Assembly: GCA_029718625.1 (NCBI GenBank)
Contig: CM056379.1
Span: 63,701,626-63,765,625 of the forward strand
Source: Synaphobranchus kaupii
Taxonomy: Eukaryota > Chordata > Actinopteri > Anguilliformes > Synaphobranchidae
Direction of reading: 5' to 3'
Length of the DNA: 64,000 nt
The notes under the pieces were generated by a model. The model was not told where the DNA came from. It saw only the letters and a program-made list of their open reading frames with translations, and searched no databases. Position numbers and translations under genes: made by a program. This document shows positions 23,277 to 39,475 of the stretch, in pieces; within the stretch, counting starts at the first letter, position 1; every line of letters begins with the position of its first letter.

Positions 23277-24542
23277 TAGGGTTGGGTATCAAGAACCGGT
23301 TCCAAGTTGGAACCGCTAACAAATTTCCAAGAACCGTGGATTCGTTAAGACACGTGCATTTCGATTCTGCTTCTCGGTTCCTAACTGTTGCATACATTTC
23401 AGTCGCGCTCCCGAGTGAACTGCAGTGAGCTTTTTACAGTCCATAAGTTTCACTTATCTGCCAGGACCTGCTACGTGGACCTAACGTCACATCATTTGTT
23501 ACGCATTACGTCAGCGACTTAGCAAAGCACATTGCTACTGTTTACATTCTGGATCGACCGTCATGGCTGACCGCAGCAAACGTCGAAAGTTTGGCTTAGC
23601 TTCACTAAAAAAGATAGCAACACGGCAAAATGCAACACCTGCAGTAAGGTTATTTCGTGCAAGGGAGGAAGCACCTACAACATGGCGTGAATCCTCCCCT
23701 CGATAAGTCACGCGGATAACTCGCGGTTGTGCAGTTGGCTCCCAATTTGTCAATGCAATACTGATGCTATTGAACAGAATAGACGCGACCGTAACTTTAA
23801 CTAGTTTCTCACAAGCTTAACATGCATGCAGCTTTGAGATCAATAGCACGCAGCGCACGCCGGAAGATTGGTCTCAATAGTAACAGTCACCTGTTTGCGT
23901 TGTCAATCGATAGTGGATACAGCGTGCTTTCTCGGACAAGAGAACTTCGGACTTTCATTTGACTCATTTGATCAAGTCGGGTTGAGAGAAAAAAAAAACA
24001 CTGCTCCATTAATTCTGTCAATTTGGTTTATAATACATAATTTGCAAAGAAACCGCGTGTGCTGCATTCCATACATCTTTAAAATAGACTTTTTAATGAC
24101 GTTTTTATTCCTCAGCCTTTAATTTGCGGTAATTACATTTATTTTCGATAAGTCGCCCACCTCGTTAACTCGCGCTTTTTTGATGGATCCCAACAGCCGC
24201 GAGTATCGAGGTGATGGTGTATCATATTATTGTTTTGTTATATTTCTCCATTATTTATTTAAATAGTTTTGGTTTGTAATAGTTTTTGTTCATTATTCCT
24301 TATAAGAAAGTAATATTTATTTTTATAAATGAAGGGAAAAAGAAAACCTTCCTGTCACAGACAGTTGATTATAGCCTAAATGTTCCAAGAATAAAGGTGG
24401 CTAATTTTTGTTCTTGAAATGTGTTCTTTTTTCTCTCCAAAAAATATTGGAATCGGAACCGAGATTCGATAAGAACCGGATTCGATAAGCAGAATCGGAA
24501 TCGGAATCGGAATCGATAAAATTGAAACGATACCCACCCCTA
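23277..24542 (+). mobile_element. Non-autonomous hAT element of ZBED type
   Basis: It starts TAGGGTTGGGTATC and ends GATACCCACCCCTA, mirrored. It is flanked by identical 8-bp duplications GTCACGAC at 23269-23276 and 24543-24550. Subterminal GGTTCC/GGAACC and repeated GGAATC words are mirrored too. A BED-finger coding remnant lies near the left end. At 1266 bp it is too short to encode a full transposase. Confidence 0.92.
23563..23690 (+). pseudogene. BED zinc-finger fragment of a hAT transposase
   Basis: After an ATG at 23563 (MADRSKRRKFG), the reading continues in a neighbouring frame as AKCNTCSKVISCKGGSTYNM. That has the C-x2-C pair and the spacing to STYNM that mark the BED finger of hAT transposases. 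A frame change is needed between the two parts, and no catalytic domain follows. It explains why the element belongs to the ZBED-like hAT group. Confidence 0.6.
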
Positions 24543-24623
24543 GTCACGACCAACTTAAACTGCTGAGGCCATCTCTCTGGGCCTAAACTTTCCTTATCTT
24601 AAGGGAGAGCACCACAGTTATTA

Positions 24624-29643
<5,020 letters not shown>

Positions 29644-29659
29644 TTACGTAAACCTACGC

Positions 29660-30112
29660 GATAACGTCACTTGGACGACGAAGGGGCGTTGACCATTGAA
29701 AATGCACGTTCTCTCTGGGTGGACTCGTTTTGCAAGCGTTTGCAAGCGGGAGGCCTTTCCAACCATAGATATATCTATGGGCTGTGTCGGGTCCGAATAC
29801 GACCCCTGTTCCCTGTCCACTGTTCATGAACATATATTAACATGTAGGCTACACGTTTTATTCAATAAAATAACAGCAAACACAACTAATTAACATTAAA
29901 TTTAACAGAGATGGCAAAGCGCCTCAGCAAGTGCATTGTAGGCTATGTTGTTAAAGGGTAACAAAGCACTAAAATCACTTATTTTAGATGAGAACTGATA
30001 CATTTGGTTTTTTCTAAGTATTACTAATTGATCCTGGTCCAAATCTTGACAAATTACTGCAGTCAGCGCAAAAAAGCATGAACTAAGAATCTGGCTCTTT
30101 CTGCATACCGGA
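29660..30112. other. lsm12 upstream flank, nothing further recognised
   Basis: This is the beginning of the intergenic region between the divergent genes. No motif could be assigned beyond possible lsm12 promoter sequence. Confidence 0.35.
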
Positions 30113-30238
30113 AAACACAACTGCAAAAGCCACAAAACAAATGCAAAAGTGACAACACAACTGCAAAAGCCACAACACAAATGCAAAAGTGACAACACAA
30201 CTGCAAAAGTGACAACATAAATGCAAAGCCATAACAAC
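30113..30238. repeat. ~19-bp minisatellite, about six units
   Basis: CACAACTGCAAAAGCCACAA and CACAAATGCAAAAGTGACAA alternate, with GCC/GTG and CTG/ATG differences marking two unit types. Confidence 0.88.
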
Positions 30239-30739
30239 GGAAATGAGCAACAACGGATGTTGATAATGAAACATGCTGACTATTAGGCCTACTGTATTGC
30301 CAGCGGACTATTACAGTATTGCCTACACATGTGGAAGAGGAAACTTCTTGCCCGTTTGAGAAGTAAGTGAAGCGTTGTTCGACAGCTAACTATGATTAGT
30401 ACTATCGCTATGTGATTGTCACAAATTTAGGTTATGCCTAATATCCTCGCAATGAAATTTTCCCTTCGATTCCTTCACTGCTATGTATGAGCATTTATTT
30501 TCCACTGTCAATGTTGTTCAATGTATTTATATTTTCATTTATATTTTTGTATTTATAATGTATCCTAGTTTTTCATCACTATTGCACAAAATTATAAATA
30601 GGCTAAGCAATTTACAGCCATGTTGACAATACAATAGCTAGTCCACAGGCAAACGGAGCAGAGAAGAATGCTTGGATGTCGTCTGTCAGGCGCTTCAATG
30701 CGCACTGAAACGCCAAGCCACTGAGCGCCGTCAGTCGCA

Positions 30740-32748
30740 AGGTGTTGTGCCGAAATCAGACTCCCTGCCGAAATCAGACTCCCCTCGCGTGCACGCGCGT
30801 CCACTCTGCATTACGTTCTTTGCGACTTCTTCATTCTCCGAAATCAGACTCCCTGCCGAAATCAGTATCTTCGTTCTGTCGGAGGACAGATGCACCATTC
30901 TGTGTCACTGTCTGTCGCTACGTAGCCTATAGTTATTCTTTTTCTAATTTTAAATGTTCGATTTCCGTGGCTTTCTGACGTAAATTAACAAGCATACTTT
31001 TAAAGAATCAATTGCCGACGTTAAAAGCAGATAAAATGCATGTAAAGTATACTTTTCTAAAACGTCGTTAATGTTCATCCGTGTCTTCTTAGATAGTGTT
31101 TAATTTGGCACAGATAGGCTATATTGAATTTATTTTTCACTGAGGTAGTAGGCTATAACATAGGGGATTTTACCCCATGTCCATAAATCTTTTTTCAAAT
31201 ATGGCTATGTTCGGATATTTGCAGATATCGACAATACGTAAATATTGTAAGGATATATTTACATATTTAAAATCTACCAAAATTACCCTGTTTACACATC
31301 TGGGACTGTATTGTTTACCCACAGGGAGTCAGTTGGAGGCAGGGCTGCCAGAATCTGACTCCCCCTCCTTATCTCTACATTGCAATGTTTGACAGACACC
31401 AAAACTTCTGTGGTGACACACATAGGCGTCACCTGTGCAGCCTCCAAAGCATTTTCTTATATCTGCAACAGGGGGTCAGTTACAGTGGGGGAGTCAGATT
31501 CTGGCAAGGCTTCAGTCCGGCTGCCAGAATCTGACCCCCCCTCCTTATCTCAGGATTGCAGTGTTTCACAAACACCAGAATCACTCTATTGACACATCTG
31601 GACCTCTACTATACACCCTTAAAAGCAATTGTTAATATCTGCGACAGGGGGTCAGTTAGAGGGGGGAGTCAGATTCCGGCAAGGCTTCAGTCCGGCTGCC
31701 GGAATCTGACTCCCCCTCCTTATCTCTAGATTGCAGTTTGACAAACACCAAACCTGTTGTGGTGACACACATTTGCCTCACCTGTGCAGCCTCCCAAGCA
31801 TTTGCTAATTTCTGCAACAACCCATGACCCATAGTGCGTAACAGCAGCGTGATGAATCGTCTGTATACGCACAACATCAGGCGACAGGGGTTATCTCAAG
31901 ACATGGCTCCTCACCCCACTGATCAACCTACAGACAGGAGGAGACTCGCTTCAATGTGGCCCATGGCTGTGTAAGTTTTGTTGTGGAATGCACAATAGGC
32001 ATGCTGAAAGGCAGATGACTATGTCTGGATGCAACTGGAGGGAGGCTCATGTAGTTCATTTTATTTATTTGGATACACACTCAACCAGATAAATTAAATT
32101 TGAAGCTCTTGCAACTCCAAAACCACCTCGCCAACTAATTGGTTTAAATCTGTGATTTCAGGATGCTGTCGGTCAGGACCTCGCCAGGGGTGGAGACAAT
32201 GGGTGTAGGAGTAGGAGTGAGACTCTCCTGTGCAGCGCCTACATCCTCTGCGCCATGGGAACGGAGGGGCACCTATCGGGACGCAATCTTGCGCCTCAGG
32301 GCGGTTTCTTGCTCCATCTCAGCTTCTCTTTAAATAAAAAGTCAAGATTACAATGCTGTCTGGTCTCATAACTTTAAATGTATACATCAGGTAGGCCTAG
32401 CATTTCAATGTGTCTGATCACCCACATGCTGAACTGACAAGCATGTGGTCGGTGTCGCCATGTAGCCCAATGCCGCTGATGGCACTCTGAGTGTCACCTA
32501 TCTTTTCCTCCTCGGGAGACAGTAGGGACCCAGCACGTCCCACACCGGTGGCCTTTATGCTTGTTTAATGCGCAGCTATGCATTCCTTTGCATGACACTT
32601 TAGGTCACCCCACTTCTTCTTCGTCACTGATTTCCCACCTCATTGACTGCTGCAGCCAAAAATTGCCAGGACACGTAATTCACTTTGCTGGTAATCCCAC
32701 TTGAAAATCTACCAAACAATATGGTTGATAGAAATAATATGGGCCTCA
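30740..32748. repeat. Left arm of a 4.7-kb inverted repeat
   Basis: This arm is the reverse complement of 33454-35447 along about 2 kb, with scattered substitutions and small indels. It begins AGGTGTTGTGCCGAAATC and ends at ATAATATGGGCCTCA. It contains three ~180-bp tandem blocks at about 31365-31745 built on ATCTGACTCCCCCTCCTTAT. It also holds a Harbinger nuclease fragment near 31830-31975 and a Myb/SANT fragment near 32455-32690, read on the minus strand. Confidence 0.92.
31830..31975 (+). pseudogene. Harbinger nuclease fragment, left arm
   Basis: GDRGYLKTWLLTPLIN is readable and matches the conserved GDxGYxLKPWLLTP block of Harbinger nucleases. A VMNRLYTHNI stretch just upstream, in another frame, matches the RNSSVxNRL region. 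The rest of the nuclease is missing. Confidence 0.7.
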
Positions 32749-33380
32749 TATAGTACTAATTTTCTTAACATACTAATAGTTATATTTGCAAACAGAATTT
32801 TGTAAACACAAGGATATCTATGCTCTGTAGGACCACAGAGGTTTTGATAGAAATCCAAATATTCTAAATAAATAAATCAATAAATAATAATAATAATAAT
32901 AATAATACATTTTATTCATTCTGTGCTTTTCATAGACCCAAAGCAGTGGATGCAGACAATTACTCAAACATGCCCTATAGTGTAGTAATTTTTCTGTTTA
33001 ATTTCTAAGTGCAACACATCTGAATCAGAGTATTTCCACTATAAATTATTCTCATTTTTGAGTTTTATGTGGAACATACAGTTTCATTGACCACATTCTC
33101 TTGAGATGGTAAGATGAAGAAACACAGGGCCAAGTTGCATTAAATAATTTAGGAAAGTTTGGATAGCATTTCTTTGGAATAGAGCTAGTTTATTTAGTGT
33201 GAGCTACGATAGGCAATATTGTTAGTTGTAACTTGGCCACATTTTGATATCAATATTTTTAAAGGCAGGCCTAGTTTTTGCAAGTTGGAATTAAGGACTT
33301 ATAGACAGTGCTCTGTAGACTATGCGTGAGTAACTTGGCTTTTTTTACGTCGGAGACGTTTTTGTTCAGATTTATATATT
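32749..33380. repeat. Spacer of the palindrome: copy of a dispersed long-TIR repeat
   Basis: This stretch is related, in reverse orientation, to 55895-56500. Its part 33107-33360 is nearly identical in direct orientation to 56828-57070 (for example ACACAGGGCCAAGTTGCATT). It includes an AATAAT microsatellite at 32883-32907. It separates the two arms of the inverted repeat. Confidence 0.85.
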
Positions 33381-33472
33381 TACTGGCGAGGCCCATATTA
33401 TTTCTGTTCTTGTGAGAAAATTGCAGTTTTAATTTAAATTATATATTTATTGGTGAGGCCCATATTATTTCT
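33369..33472. repeat. Short direct repeat at the arm/spacer junction
   Basis: TTTATATATTTACTGGCGAG followed by GCCCATATTATTTCT at 33369-33403 recurs at about 33439-33472 as TTATATATTTATTGGTGAG with the same tail. It marks a duplication at the junction of spacer and right arm. Confidence 0.75.
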
Positions 33473-33509
33473 ATCAACCATATTGTTTGGTAGATTTTCA
33501 AGTGGGATT

Positions 33510-33735
33510 ACCAGCAAAGTGAATTACGTGTCCTGGCAATTTGTGGCTGCAGCAGTCAATGAGGTGGGAAATCAGCGACGAAGAAGAAGTGGGGTGACCT
33601 AAAGTGTCATGCAAAGGAACGCATAGCTGCGCATTAAACAAGCATAAAGGCCACCGGTGTGGGACGTACTGTCTCCCGAGGAGGAAAAGATAGGTGACAC
33701 TCAGAGTGCCATCAGCGGCATTGGGCCACATGGCG
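33510..33735 (+). pseudogene. Harbinger Myb/SANT protein fragment, right arm
   Basis: NYVSWQFVAAAVNEVGNQRR is readable near 33520-33580 and parallels KYVAWQSVAQAVNEVGGQQR of the intact-looking gene at 46513. Stops and frame changes follow, then SPEEEKIGDTQSAISGIGP, parallel to the TPEDDRIAAIIGES segment. In Harbinger elements this second protein binds DNA and assists the nuclease. The copy is broken. Confidence 0.7.
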
Positions 33736-34212
33736 ACACCGACCACATGCTTGTCAGTTCAGCATGTGGGTGATCAGACACATTGAAATGCTAGGCCTAC
33801 CTGATGTATACATTTAAAGTTATGAGACCAGACAGCATTGTAATCTTGACTTTTTATTTAAAGAGAAGCTGAGACGGAGCAATAAACCGCCCTGAGGCGC
33901 AAGATTGCGTCCCGATAGGTGCCCCTCCGTTCCCATGGCGCAGGGGATGTAGGCGCTGCACAGGAGAGTCTCACTCCTATTCCTACACCCATTGTCTCCA
34001 CACCTGGCGGGGTCCTGACCGACAGCATCCTGAAATCACAGATTTAAACCAATTAGTTGGCGAGGTGGTTTTGGAGTTGCAAGAGCTTCACATTTAATTT
34101 ATCTGGTTGAGTGTGTATCCAAATAAATAAAATGAACTACATGAGCCTCCCTCCAGTTGCATCCATAGTCATCTGCCTTTCAGCATGCCTATTGTGCATT
34201 CCACAACAAAAC

Positions 34213-34407
34213 TTACACGGCCATGGGCCACATTGAAGCGAGTCTCCTCCTGTCTGTAGGTTGATCAGTGGGGTGAGGAGCCATGTCTTGAGATAACCCC
34301 TGTCGCCTAATGTTGTGCGTATACAGACGATTCATCACGCTGCTGTTACGCACTATGAAGAAGTCATGGGTTGTTGCAGAAATTAACAAATGCTTGGGAG
34401 GCTGCAC
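34213..34407 (-). pseudogene. Harbinger nuclease fragment, right arm
   Basis: The frame contains HDFFIVRNSSVMNRLY, matching the HDSFIVRNxSVxNRL catalytic-region block of the nuclease at 47797-48490. It continues in a shifted frame where GDRGYLKTWLLTP would be. It is the mirrored counterpart of the fragment at 31830-31975. Confidence 0.75.
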
Positions 34408-35617
34408 AGGTGAGGCAAATGTGTGTCACCACAACAGGTTTGGTTTTTGTCAAAAACTGCAATCTAGAGATAAGGAGGGGGAGTCAGATTCCGGCAGCCG
34501 GACTGAAGCCTTGCCGGAATCTGACTCCCCCCCTCTAACTGACCCCCTGTCGCAGATATTAACAATTGCTTTTAAGGGTGTATAGTAGAGGTCCAGATGT
34601 GTCAATAGAGTGATTCTGGTGTTTGTGAAACACTGCAATCCTGAGATAAGGAGGGGGGGTCAGATTCTGGCAGCCGGACTGAAGCCTTGCCAGAATCTGA
34701 CTCCCCCACTGTAACTGACCCCCTGTTGCAGATATAAGAAAATGCTTTGGAGGCTGCACAGGTGACGCCTATGTGTGTCACCACAGAAGGTTTGGTGTCT
34801 GTCAAACATTGCAATGTAGAGATAAGGAGGGGGAGTCAGATTCTGGCAGCCCTGCCTCCAACTGACTCCCTGTGGGTAAACAATACAGTCCCAGATGTGT
34901 AAACAGGGTAATTTTGGTAGATTTTAAATATGTAAATATATCCTTACAATATTTAGGCTACGTATTGTCGATATCTGAAAATATCCGAACATAGCCATAT
35001 TTGAAAAAAGATTTATGGACATGGGGTAAAATCCCCTATGTTATAGCCTACTACCTCAGTGAAAAATAAATTCAATATAGCCTATCTGTGCCAAATGAAA
35101 CACTATCTAAGAAGACACGGATGAACATTAACGACGTTTTAGAAAAGTATACTTTACATGCATTCTATCTGCTTTTAACGTCGGCAATTGATTCTTTAAA
35201 AGTATGCTTGTTAATTTACGTCAGAAAGCCACGGAAATCGAACATTTAAAATTAGAAAAAGAATAACTATACGTAGCGACAGACAGTGACACAGAATGGT
35301 CCATCTATCCTCCGACAGAACGAAGATACTGGTCGGAAATCGCGAAAGGAGAATGAAGAAGTCGCAAAGAACGTAATGCAGAGTGGACGCGCGTGCACGC
35401 GAGGGGAGTCTGATTTCGGCAGGGAGTCTGATTTCGGCACAACACCTGCCATGTATTGGGCATCACAATGGGGTTCGCGTCTCCCAATCTATCGCCCCTC
35501 TTCCTCTCGTATCAGCAGCACCACAAACAGAAGTACAGAGATGTAAAATCCAGGGATCAGAAAGGAAAAGTCTTGGGCCACGTTCAATCTGAAAACGGTG
35601 TGCACCGTTTTTGATGA

Positions 35618-35840
35618 GGCTGAAGTTGGCTCCCGATTCGCAGATCCCGATTCGGAATTGGCGGTCCACCTTAAATCGGTCGCGAAAAGCGATTGTATGC
35701 TTTCACAGTCATCCTTCCGCTTTTTTCTCCGCTAAATCTAATTGGCTCAACATTCTGACAGCCTAGTTGTTTTGTTTATGTTTTTTTGGATACTGCACCG
35801 TTTTGAAATAATCGCACTCCAAACTTCCTATGTCCACCAA
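35618..35840. repeat. Outer left inverted end of the DIRS-containing unit
   Basis: From CTGAAGTTGGCTCCC through GCGACC/GGTCGC words, AAATCTAATTGGCTCAACAT and CTATGTCCACCAAT, this is the reverse complement of 45065-45150 plus 46140-46275. The left copy has 14 extra bases near 35633. The mirrored copy on the right is split by the Tc1 element at 45181-46110. Confidence 0.88.
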
Positions 35841-38455
35841 TGTAAATCGACTGAAAAAGGTGATATTTTGAATAGGATTTTCTTGCCAATTTTAGAACGT
35901 CTCAAACTTTTGACACTTGGGTATGAGAGAAGAGGTCCTCCACTATATCTGACCTGAGTTGTGTGAAATAATACTGTAGTATTTTGAAATAATCCCCCTT
36001 CAAACTTTCTATGTAATCCAATGCAAATCGACTGAAAAAGGTGATATTTTGAATAGGATTTTCTTGCCAATTTTAGAACGTCTCAAACTTTTGACACTTG
36101 TTTATGAGAGAAGAGGTCCTCCAGCACCTCTACCTCGAGTTGGGTGAAATATTACTGTAGCATTTTCAAATAATCCCTCTTCAAACTTTCTATGTAATCC
36201 AATGTAAATCGACTGAAAAAGGTGATATTTTGAATAGGATTTTCTTGCCAATTTTAGAACATCTCAAACTTTTGACAATTGGGTATGAGAGAAGAGGTCC
36301 TCCCCTATATCTTACCCGAGTTGGGTGAAATATTACTGTAGCATTTTGAAATAATCCCACTTCAAATTGTTTATGTAATCCAATGTAAATCGACTGAAAA
36401 AGGTGATATTTTGAATAGGATTTTCTTGCCAATTTTAGAACGTCTCAAACTTTTGACACTTGGGTATGAGAGAAGAGGTCCTCCACTATAAGTGACCCGA
36501 GTTGGGTGAAATATTACTGTAGCATTTTGAAATAATCCCACTTCAAACTTTCTATGTAATCCAATGTAAATCGACTGAAAAAGGTGATAATTTGAATAGG
36601 ATTTTCTTGCCAATTTTAGAACGTCTCAAACTTTTGACAGTTGGGTATGAGAGAAGAGGTCCTCCACTATATCTCACCCGAGTGGGGTGAAATAATACTG
36701 TAGCATTTTGAAATAATCCCCCTTGAAACTTTCTATGTAATCCAATGTAAATCGACTGAAAAAGGTGATATTTTGAATAGGATTTTCTTGCCAATTTTAG
36801 AACGTCTCAAACTTTTGACACTTGGTTATGAGAGAAGAGGTCCTCCACCACATCCGACTCGAGTTGGGTGAAATATTACTGTAGAATTTTCAAATAATCC
36901 CTCTTCAAACTTTCTATGTAATCCAATGTAAATCGACTGAAAAAGGTGACATTTTGAATAGGAGTTTCTTGCCAATTTTAGAACATCTCAAACTTTTGAC
37001 ACTTGGGTATGAGAGAAGAGGTCCTCCACTATATCTGACCCGAGTTGGGTGAAATATTACTGTAGCATTTTGAAATCATCCCACTTCAGACTTTCTATGT
37101 AATCCAATGTAAATAGACTGAAAAAGGTGATATTTTGAATAGGATTTTCTTGCCAATTTTAGAACGTCTCAAACTGTTGACACTTGGGTATGAGAGAAGA
37201 GGTCCTCCACTATATCTGACCCGAGTTGTGTGAAATATTACTGTAGCATTTTGAAATAATCCCCCTTCAAACTTTCTATGTAATCCAATGTAAATCGACT
37301 GAAAAAGGTGATATTTTGAATAGGATTTTCTTGCCAATTTTAGAACGTCTCAAACTTTTGACACTTGGATATGAGAGGAGAGGTCCTCCACTATATCTGA
37401 CCCGAGTTGGGTGAAATATTACTGTAGCATTTTGAAATAATCCCCCTTCAAACATTCTATGTAATCCAATGTAAATCGACTGAAAAAGGTGACATTTTGA
37501 ATAGGATTTTCTTGCCAATTTTAGAACGTCTCAAACTTTTGACACTTGGGTATGAGAGAAGAGGTCCTCCACTATATCTGACCTGAGTTGGGTGAAATAT
37601 TACTGTAGCATTTTGAAATCATCCCACTTCAAACTTTCTATGTAATCCAATGTAAATAGACTGAAAAAGGTGATATTTTGAATCGGATTTTCTTGCCAAT
37701 TTTAGAACGTCTCAAACTTTTGACACTTGGGTATGAGAGAAGAGGTCCTCCACTATATCTGACCTGAGTGGGGTGAAATATTACTGTAGAATTTTCAAAT
37801 AATCCCTCTTCAAACTTTCTATGTAATCCAATGTAAATCGACTGAAAAAGGTGATATTTTGAATAGGATTTTCTTGCCAATTTTAGAACATCTTAAACTT
37901 TTGACACTTGCGTATGAGAGAAGAGGTCCTCCACTATATCTGACCCGAGGTGTGAAATATTACTGTAGCATTTTGAAATAATCCCCCTTCAAACTTTCTA
38001 TGTAATCCAATGTAAATCGACTGAAAAAGGTGATATTTTGAATAGGATTTTCTTGCCAATTTTAGAACGTCTCAAACTTTTGACACTTGGGTATGAGAGA
38101 AGTGGTCCTCCACTATATCTGACCCGAGTTGGGTGAAATATTACTGTAGCATTTTCAAATAATCCCCCTTCAAACATTCTATGTAATCCAATGTAAATCG
38201 ACTGAAAAAGGTTACATTTTGAATAGGATTTTCTTGCCAATTTTAGAACGTCTCAAACTTTTGACACTTGGGTATGAGAGAAGAGGTCCTCCCCTATATC
38301 TGACCCGAGTTGGGTGAAATACTACTGTAGCATTTTCAAATAATCCCTCTTCAAACTTTCTATGTAATCCAATGTCAATCTACTGAAAAAAATCTTGAAT
38401 TTTGAATCGGAATTTCTTGCCAATTTTAAAACATCTCAAACTTTTGACACTTGGA
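35841..38455. repeat. 181-bp satellite array, left (about 14 units)
   Basis: Units begin TGTAAATCGACTGAAAAAGG and contain TTTTCTTGCCAATTTTAGAA, TATGAGAGAAGAGGTCCTCC and GTGAAATATTACTGTAGCAT. The period is 181 bp, with units differing at a few percent of positions. Because 181 is not a multiple of three, the recurring 80-codon minus-strand frames are a by-product, not a repeat protein. Confidence 0.97.
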
Positions 38456-39082
38456 TATGAGAGAGGAAGAAGGTTCTATTTCATATTGTTCAATACGGCA
38501 TGGTATGGGAGGAGACTGAATAGCAAATTAACCTCCACTATGGGAGGAACCACGTCACGCCATAAATATGGCGCTTGTACGCCATCCCGTCTTTTTTTGT
38601 CCCAGTTTGAGCTGAGACTGGTTTGTATGGTACCTTTTAGAATTTCTTGCCTCTCCCTATTGCCCGGAGCTTCGTCCTGAACGGAGTATGCTTTCTGGGG
38701 CTTTCCCTCCCCAGCAACGTGGAATCATGGTTTGTTGCTGTTTGTTTGGCTACCATTACTCGGTAGAGTTGTTACCTTTTGTTAGGCAGTTCACTGCCTT
38801 TTTTCCTTGCAGAAGTAGATCGGGTTATGCCGATATCTTCTGATTGTATTTTGTCCTGTTGAGGCATTGAATTTTCTTTCTCCTTGTTATTACTAAGAAA
38901 GGGAAAAGGGACAAGCCGGAAGTAGCCTCTGTGTCAGTGGACACACGCTACCTGAGGTTTTAGCGGTCTCTGGCGGCCCTTCACTGCTACTGATTCAGGC
39001 CTACTGCTAGCCACCTGCGCCAGCCTACGTACCCGATGTCCTTCAGTGCTCAGCACCTTGGAGTCGGGGTACAAGCTCCAGT

Positions 39083-39102
39083 CCCCCCCCCCCCCCCCCC
39101 CC
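39083..39102. repeat. C20 homopolymer
   Basis: Twenty consecutive C followed by GGG, in the remnant upstream of the DIRS reverse transcriptase. Its length is probably unreliable. Confidence 0.9.
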
Positions 39103-39199
39103 GGGTTATCCCAAATCAGGAGAAACTGTCTACTGCGTGAACTCTCCTAGATGAGATTCTGGTGTTTCTGAAAAGGGAGCAATAACACCCCTGCCCTAG

Positions 39200-39475
39200 G
39201 TGGCAATGGGATTTATTTTACGTATTTCCCGGCACCTGAGATGGATGGGCTTCCGCCCCATCTTAGGCCGGAGAGGGCTCAACTGCTTCCTAAAGCGCTT
39301 GCCCTTCCACATGCTCCGCCATTCCAGTCTCCCCCTACTGGTGGGAGACAGCGATTGGTTCACTTCTGTGGCCCTGCCGGATGTATACTTCCATATCCCC
39401 ATACACCGGGATCACCGGAAGTACCTCCGCTTTTCCTTCCAAGGCAAAGGGTACGATCACTCGGTCCTCTCCTTC
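39200..39475 (+). pseudogene. DIRS reverse transcriptase, N-terminal part
   Basis: The frame contains GDSDWFTSVALPDVYFHIPI, then HRDHRKYLRFSFQGK, the fingers/palm block of DIRS reverse transcriptases (usually DWFTSVDLKDAYFH). The first catalytic Asp is normally in VDLKDA; here the block reads VALPDV, so the essential position is altered. It is cut by the LINE at 39476 and resumes at 41813. Confidence 0.88.

Larger units (their letters stand above)
33454..35447. repeat. Right arm of the 4.7-kb inverted repeat
   Basis: This is the mirror image of 30740-32748. It starts TGAGGCCCATATTATTTC and ends GATTTCGGCACAACACCT. It carries the same ~180-bp tandem blocks (about 34450-34830) and the same Harbinger-derived fragments in opposite orientation. 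Flanking bases just outside the two arms do not give an obvious target duplication. Confidence 0.92.

Noticed and set aside
35828..38240. Series of 80-codon minus-strand frames starting MARKSYSK at 181-bp spacing
   Set aside because: They are shadows of the non-coding satellite unit. The period is not a multiple of three and no domain is present.
35841..38455. CRISPR-like array
   Set aside because: The units are contiguous 181-bp tandem repeats without unique spacers, in a eukaryotic genome.
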